Origin: Microvirga sp. ACRRW
GTDB lineage: Bacteria; Pseudomonadota; Alphaproteobacteria; Rhizobiales; Beijerinckiaceae
Length of the DNA stretch: 64,000 nucleotides
Assembly (NCBI RefSeq): GCF_022346925.1
Contig: NZ_JAKRNJ010000002.1
Location: 372,001-436,000, forward strand
Direction of reading: 5' to 3'
The position numbers and the translations under genes are program-made. How positions within the stretch are numbered: position 1 is the first letter of the stretch; each line of letters starts with the position of its first letter. The notes beneath the pieces were generated by a model. The model was not told where the DNA came from. It searched no databases and was given only the letters and a program-made list of their open reading frames with translations. Positions 59,653 to 64,000 of the stretch are shown here, one piece after another.

Positions 59653-60920
59653 ACGGACTCCGGCTGTTTCGGGTTTTCGCCGACAAGCGCGCGGAAGCGT
59701 GTTGCCAGCATGTCGATGCCGCCTTCCATCGAGAAGTCGTGACGAAGGCGGCGATAGGCTGCTTCGCCCAAGGCCTTTCGCTGTTCCGGATCGCGGGCCA
59801 AAAGGTTTAGCCCGTTCGACACGGCTTCCCAATCGCCGGGCGGCACGAGCTTGCCTTCCTGCTCGTCGCGGATGAATTCGGGAATGCCCGCGAAGTCGGT
59901 GGCGATAATGGCAAGCTCCTGGCTTGCCGCTTCCATGATCACGTTGGGCAATCCGTCCCGGTCGCCGGAGGCTGCTTTCTTGGATGGCAGCACGAAGAGA
60001 TCCGCCTCGCGCAGCAGGGCGACGATGTCGGGCTGCGCCTTCGAGCCCAGGAACGCGACCTTGTCGGCGATGCCCGCCTGCTGCGCCTGTTTCTTGAGGC
60101 TGCTCAGGAGTTCGCCGCCGCCCACATGCGCGAAGCGCCAGTGCAGATCGCTCGGGAGCGCCGCAAGCGCCTGGATGAGATCGCCATAACCCTTCTTCGC
60201 CACCGCGCGTCCCACGGAAACGATCCGCACCGGATCCATGGGATCGGCGCCGTCGCGCATCGGACGATTTTCCAGAGGCGCGGGAAAACGCGAAAGGTCG
60301 AGGCCGTGATAGGCGAGCGTCACGCGCTCGGGCGTCGACAACGATTGCAGGTGCTCCGCGCCATGGATCGTGCAGGTCACACCCCACAATGCCTCCTGCA
60401 TCTTCTCGCGCTTCTCCCAGTCGGGTGTCGTCCAGATGTCCTTGGCATGGGCCGAGAAGGACCAGGTGCGGCCGGTGAGCAGCGCCGCATAACGCACCAC
60501 GGAAGCGGGCGTGTGGAGATAGTGAACGTGCAGGTGTTTCACGTCGGCGGGCAATTCTCGTGCCATGACGAATGCTTGTCCGAGACGCCGCACGCGGTTG
60601 GCAGTGAAGTCTCGTCTCAGGTCGCGCCAGAAGGCTGTGAGCGTTGTGCCGAATCCTTTGCGTCCTAGGCTCCACCACGCGCCTTTGAGAACGCGCAGGG
60701 GCTCTTCGTAGAGATATTCCGGAAGATAGGTCGTCCGCGCCTTGATCTTCTTGTGCATGGGATGCACGGCCCGCTCCGTCGGATGGCGGAGGGACCAGAT
60801 CTCGCAATCGAGGCCGCGCTCTTCGAGCGCCAGGATTTCCTGCGCGATGAATGTCTCGGACAGGCGCGGATAGCCTTTCACGACAATGGCGATCCGGCGG
60901 GCGTCTTTGGAAGGGAGCAT
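59649..60920 (-). CDS. Glycosyltransferase family 4
   Basis: The 423-residue enzyme starts with IAIVVKGYPRLSETFIAQEI, a typical N-terminus of GT4 exopolysaccharide enzymes. It has VRIVSVGRAVAKKGYGDLIQ for the second domain, and GDRDGLPNVIMEAASQELAI with the E-x7-E pattern. The acceptor may be a lipid-linked oligosaccharide. The gene starts 8 bases after the preceding glycosyltransferase stop at 60929 and overlaps the next by 4 bases, consistent with an operon. Confidence 0.9.
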   Translation of the reverse strand: MLPSKDARRIAIVVKGYPRLSETFIAQEILALEERGLDCEIWSLRHPTERAVHPMHKKIKARTTYLPEYLYEEPLRVLKGAWWSLGRKGFGTTLTAFWRDLRRDFTANRVRRLGQAFVMARELPADVKHLHVHYLHTPASVVRYAALLTGRTWSFSAHAKDIWTTPDWEKREKMQEALWGVTCTIHGAEHLQSLSTPERVTLAYHGLDLSRFPAPLENRPMRDGADPMDPVRIVSVGRAVAKKGYGDLIQALAALPSDLHWRFAHVGGGELLSSLKKQAQQAGIADKVAFLGSKAQPDIVALLREADLFVLPSKKAASGDRDGLPNVIMEAASQELAIIATDFAGIPEFIRDEQEGKLVPPGDWEAVSNGLNLLARDPEQRKALGEAAYRRLRHDFSMEGGIDMLATRFRALVGENPKQPESV

Positions 60921-60928
60921 CAGAAATT

Positions 60929-62206
60929 TTACTCTGCCGCCTGACGATAGGTTGGCGTGAACTGGATGGCAGGCTCGGTGAGAGCCTTAAGCCGCTCCTG
61001 CACCCGGTCAAGTCCGTCGAGAAGACCAGGAATGGTCACCTCGGACGGGCGCCGCTGCGAGGCGAGCGCCCGCAGGGCTTCCGCCATGCGCTCCGGCGTG
61101 CGCGGCTCGTTGTGGTCGCTCAGCATGCGCACGAGGCCGAGGCGCTCGGCTTCTACGGCGCGGATATATTGTTCGAGGCGCGGTCGGGTGCGCGGCACGA
61201 TCAGCGTGCGCTTGTCGAACGACAAAGCCTCGCAGAACGTGTTGTAGCCGCCCATGGCCACGATGGCGTCAGCCTTCCTCATGAGCCGCTCGATCTTGGT
61301 GTCGAAGGACATGACATCGAGCTTCGGCTGCTTGGCGATGCGCTCCACGAAGGCGCGACGCTTGTCGCGGTCGATGAAGGGGCCGAACAGGATGAGAGCA
61401 GGCTGTTCCAGGGTCTGATCGGCCTCATAGGCCGAGATCACCCAATCGATGAGATCGTCGCCGTCCCCGCCGCCGCCGGTGGTCACCAGGATGAAGGGCT
61501 GCTTGGTGATCTTCGGATATTTCGTCAGCGAGGGCGTTGGCGGGATCTCGCGGCGCAGATAGCCGGTATAGGTGATGCGCCGGTTCACTTCCTCCGGCAG
61601 GTCGAGGGCCTGGAGCGGCTGATACACATCCCTGAGGCCATAGACCCAGATCTCGTCGTAGTAGCGGATCAACGCTTCCCGCGCGCCCTTGCGCTCCCAT
61701 TCGGGAACGAGCAGGGCAGGTTCGTCCATCACGTCGCGGATGCCGAGCACGAGGCGGCAGCCGACGGCCTGCAGGTAATCGAGGGCCGGAACCACCTCGC
61801 CGCGAAAGCCGGTGGGCTCCTTGTCCACGATGAAAACGTCCGGCTGGAAAGCCTTTGCGGTCTGGAGAATGAGCGCCTGGCGCAGGCCTACGGCCTCGTC
61901 CAGGTCCACATTGAGGTTGAGGGTGCGGTAATCGCCGTCCGGCAGTTTCGTGACGCCGGGAATGCGAATGTAGTCGACCCCGCTGCCGAACTCGAAATTC
62001 CCGATCACCGGCGAGCCCGAGATGATCACCACCGAGGCATCGGGCCGGTCGCCGACGATGGCGTTGGCCAGCGCCCGCGAGCGGCGGAGATGGCCCAGGC
62101 CGAAGGTATCGTGGCTGTAGATCAGGACCCTGGGGCCCCGGGCGGGGCTGGGCCAGATCGGGTGCGGAGCCGGTTCCTTGTTCAAAATGGTCGCCAAATC
62201 CGCCAT
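60929..62206 (-). CDS. Glycosyltransferase, GT28/MurG-like
   Basis: The 425-residue protein begins MADLATILNKEPAPHPIWPS and then RVLIYSHDTFGLGHLRRSRA, with DVFIVDKEPTG and ILVTTGGGGDGDDLIDWVIS. The second domain has ADAIVAMGGYNTFCEALSFD, the typical UDP-sugar-binding region of GT28. I chose the ATG at 62206, preceded by AAGGGG; a frame to 62272 is less likely. It is the first gene of the minus-strand run and would be transcribed from the 144-base gap shared with the divergent ABC gene. Confidence 0.88.
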   Translation of the reverse strand: MADLATILNKEPAPHPIWPSPARGPRVLIYSHDTFGLGHLRRSRALANAIVGDRPDASVVIISGSPVIGNFEFGSGVDYIRIPGVTKLPDGDYRTLNLNVDLDEAVGLRQALILQTAKAFQPDVFIVDKEPTGFRGEVVPALDYLQAVGCRLVLGIRDVMDEPALLVPEWERKGAREALIRYYDEIWVYGLRDVYQPLQALDLPEEVNRRITYTGYLRREIPPTPSLTKYPKITKQPFILVTTGGGGDGDDLIDWVISAYEADQTLEQPALILFGPFIDRDKRRAFVERIAKQPKLDVMSFDTKIERLMRKADAIVAMGGYNTFCEALSFDKRTLIVPRTRPRLEQYIRAVEAERLGLVRMLSDHNEPRTPERMAEALRALASQRRPSEVTIPGLLDGLDRVQERLKALTEPAIQFTPTYRQAAE

Positions 62207-62350
62207 CCGGATGCCCCTTGGCAGGAAGGCGCGTCGGTTGACGACGCGTCTCCCGTCTCTACCTGTTCTCATGCCCCCTCCGATCAGATAAGGCGGGATC
62301 GGGGATCGGGAAGAGGTCTCTTCAGCTTTGAAGGTTGTAACTCTACGTCA

Positions 62351-64000
62351 ATGGAAAAGAGCCTCTTTAGATATATCTGGAATCACTCAAGGCGCGACCA
62401 GCTGTTCATATGCTTCATCGTGCTTTTGTCTCAACCGTTTTATTTCATTTCTCTCGACCTGCCTCGCCGGATCGTGAACGAAGCCATTCAGGGTGAGGCC
62501 TTCAAGGACGGGAACGCTACGGCACCCTTCCTGCAAATCCATATCGACTGGCCCCAATGGCTGGGTGGCGGATCGCTTCAACTCTTCGACGGATTCCAGG
62601 TGGGCAGGGTCGGTTTGTTGCTCGGCCTCTCGTCCCTGTTCCTGTTCTTCGTGGTCGTGAACAACGGCTTCAAATACTGGATCAACCTCGCCAAGGGCGT
62701 CCTCGGGGAGCGGATGCTCCGGCGCATGCGCTTCGAGCTGTTCGCGATGGTTCTGCGATTCACGCCGGATGCGCTGCGCAACGTCAAATCCTCTGAGACC
62801 GCCACCATTATCAAGGATGAGGTCGAACCCATTGGCGGGTTCATCGGCGATGCTTTCATCACGCCGGTCCTGCTCGGCATGCAGGCCTTGACGGCGCTGA
62901 TCTTCATCATGGTGCAGAACATCTGGCTCGGCCTCATGGCCCTTGGCGTGATCGCGCTACAATTCACCATCATTCCCCGTCTGCGGCGGGAGCTTCTGCG
63001 CCTTGGCAAGCAACGCCAGCTCGCCTCCCGCGAGCTTGCGGGGCGCATCGGCGAGGTGCTCGACGGCATCGAGGTCGTGCACGTTCACAATGCCTATGCC
63101 TGGGAGCGGGCGGAGATCGGCGGCCGTCTGTTCGGTCTCTTCGCGATCCGCCTGAAGATCTATAACCGGAAATTCGCGGTCAAATTCCTCAACAATTTCC
63201 TGTCTCAGGTCACGCCGTTCCTGTTCTACGCCATCGGCGGTTATTTCGCCTTGCGCGGCACGCTCGACATCGGTCAGCTGGTGGCCGTGATCAACGCCTA
63301 TCGCGAGCTTCCGCCGCCCCTGAAGGAGCTGATCGATTGGGATCAGCAGCGCCTCGACGTGCAGGTGAAATACGATCAGGTCACCCAGCACTTTGCGGAA
63401 GAGCGTTTGGGGCCGATGATCGAAGCCAAGGAGGAGGCCGAGGGCGAGCCTCTGGTCGGGCCGCTTGTGGTCGAAGGGCTCAGCGTCAGCGGTCCGCACG
63501 GCGACCTGATCATCGATGATGCGTCCTTCTCCCTGGAGCTGCCGACCACCCTGGCGCTGATCTCCTACGGCAGTCCCGCGGCAAGCATCGTGGCGCGCAT
63601 CCTGGCTCGCCGCATCCCGAGTTTCGGCGGGCGCGTCTGCATCGGGGACCGGGAACTCATGCAGCTTTCTCCCGCCGTGACCGGCCACAGGATCGCCTAT
63701 GCGGGTGTCGATCCTATTCTCTTCCCCGGCAGCATTCGCGACAATCTCGTCTATGGCCTTCGCTTCAAGCCCGTGGGCCGCAGCGAGGAGGACAGGCGTG
63801 AGATGACCCAGCGCATCGCCGAGGCGGCGCGGACGGGCAATCCCTTCGAGAGCATCAGCGATCGCTGGATCGATTATGAACGGCTCGGCGTGAAGGACGA
63901 GCATGATCTCGACCGGGTGTTGGTCGGCCTGCTGGAGCGGGTCGAGATGGGGGAGGCGATCTACCTGTTCGGGCTTGCCGGTAGGATCGATCCGGAACGG
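62351..64000 (+). CDS. ABC transporter-like protein with degenerate nucleotide-binding domain, partial
   Basis: An uninterrupted frame from the ATG at 62351 runs off the right edge (550 codons visible). Residues 1-330 form an exporter-type membrane domain with about five to six hydrophobic helices (FICFIVLLSQPFYFISLDLP, LLLGLSSLFLFFVVV, FLFYAIGGYFALRG). A nucleotide-binding-like domain follows (VVEGLSVSGPHGDLIIDDAS, then LALISYGSPAASIVARILAR). The Walker A Gly-Lys-Ser/Thr is replaced by SPAAS, so ATP binding at this site is doubtful. A Q-loop-like DPILFPGSIRDNLVYGL is present. The C-terminus is outside the window and may hold a second, active domain. Divergent from the glycosyltransferase run. 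Confidence 0.82.
   Translation, partial: MEKSLFRYIWNHSRRDQLFICFIVLLSQPFYFISLDLPRRIVNEAIQGEAFKDGNATAPFLQIHIDWPQWLGGGSLQLFDGFQVGRVGLLLGLSSLFLFFVVVNNGFKYWINLAKGVLGERMLRRMRFELFAMVLRFTPDALRNVKSSETATIIKDEVEPIGGFIGDAFITPVLLGMQALTALIFIMVQNIWLGLMALGVIALQFTIIPRLRRELLRLGKQRQLASRELAGRIGEVLDGIEVVHVHNAYAWERAEIGGRLFGLFAIRLKIYNRKFAVKFLNNFLSQVTPFLFYAIGGYFALRGTLDIGQLVAVINAYRELPPPLKELIDWDQQRLDVQVKYDQVTQHFAEERLGPMIEAKEEAEGEPLVGPLVVEGLSVSGPHGDLIIDDASFSLELPTTLALISYGSPAASIVARILARRIPSFGGRVCIGDRELMQLSPAVTGHRIAYAGVDPILFPGSIRDNLVYGLRFKPVGRSEEDRREMTQRIAEAARTGNPFESISDRWIDYERLGVKDEHDLDRVLVGLLERVEMGEAIYLFGLAGRIDPER

Noticed and set aside
58495..61011. 838-residue continuous minus-strand frame
   Set aside because: Only the last 385 residues are a glycosyltransferase. 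The rest overlaps a well-supported gene in another frame, and a GTG start with a GTGA overlap marks the true beginning.

Overview
The window looks like a chromosomal segment of a GC-rich alphaproteobacterium of the Hyphomicrobiales (Rhizobiales). A nepR-ecfG/phyR general stress locus with GGAAC-N16/17-CGTT promoters is diagnostic of that class. The overall gene content suggests Methylobacteriaceae, perhaps Microvirga, but that genus-level guess is inference. I saw no tRNA, rRNA, CRISPR array, insertion sequence or prophage.

Layout. (1) 1-4.4 kb: envelope sugar genes. Two GT4 glycosyltransferases lie on the minus strand (the first runs off the left edge), then a GDP-mannose-forming guanylyltransferase/isomerase and a LacX-type aldose epimerase. 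(2) 5.0-31.1 kb: three giant co-oriented secreted proteins of 3909, 1753 and about 2769 residues. They are built from propeller-like N-termini, cadherin-like and Calx-beta repeats and C-terminal RTX calcium-binding nonapeptides, and are probably type I-secreted adhesins. No secretion apparatus is in the window. The first and third share an almost identical 0.86-kb 3' cassette, and the second contains a near-exact 714-bp internal duplication. (3) 31.2-34.7 kb: a thioredoxin-reductase-like flavoprotein, an esterase and a UraA/RutG-type nucleobase permease.

(4) 34.7-41.3 kb: a general stress response island. The regulators NepR, EcfG and PhyR sit in the middle. Around them are an SDR oxidoreductase, two tiny membrane proteins, a secreted orphan, a PRC-barrel protein, a small orphan and a KGG-repeat protein. 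Almost every unit is preceded by a GGAAC-N16/17-CGTT element. Two of these elements face intergenic space and would drive 70-85-nt RNAs that end in intrinsic terminators, carry C-rich loops and share 5' and 3' sequence. They are candidate twin EcfG-dependent small RNAs resembling Caulobacter GsrN, and I regard them as the most interesting signal here.

(5) 41.8-49.1 kb: a HIT protein, glycerol catabolism (glpK, glpD) with an MFS transporter and a HAD phosphatase, and a DEAD-box RNA helicase. (6) 49.1-62.2 kb, minus strand: an orphan propeller-like protein, then a tightly packed nine-gene run. It has four glycosyltransferases (one fused to a polysaccharide-deacetylase-like domain), a complete peptide/oligosaccharide-type ABC importer and a small VOC protein, nearly all joined by 1-13-base overlaps. 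(7) 62.35 kb to the right edge: a partial ABC exporter-type protein whose nucleotide-binding domain has lost the Walker A lysine.

Functionally the window combines cell-surface construction (polysaccharide glycosyltransferases and giant adhesins) with the master stress regulator and a compact set of its likely targets.
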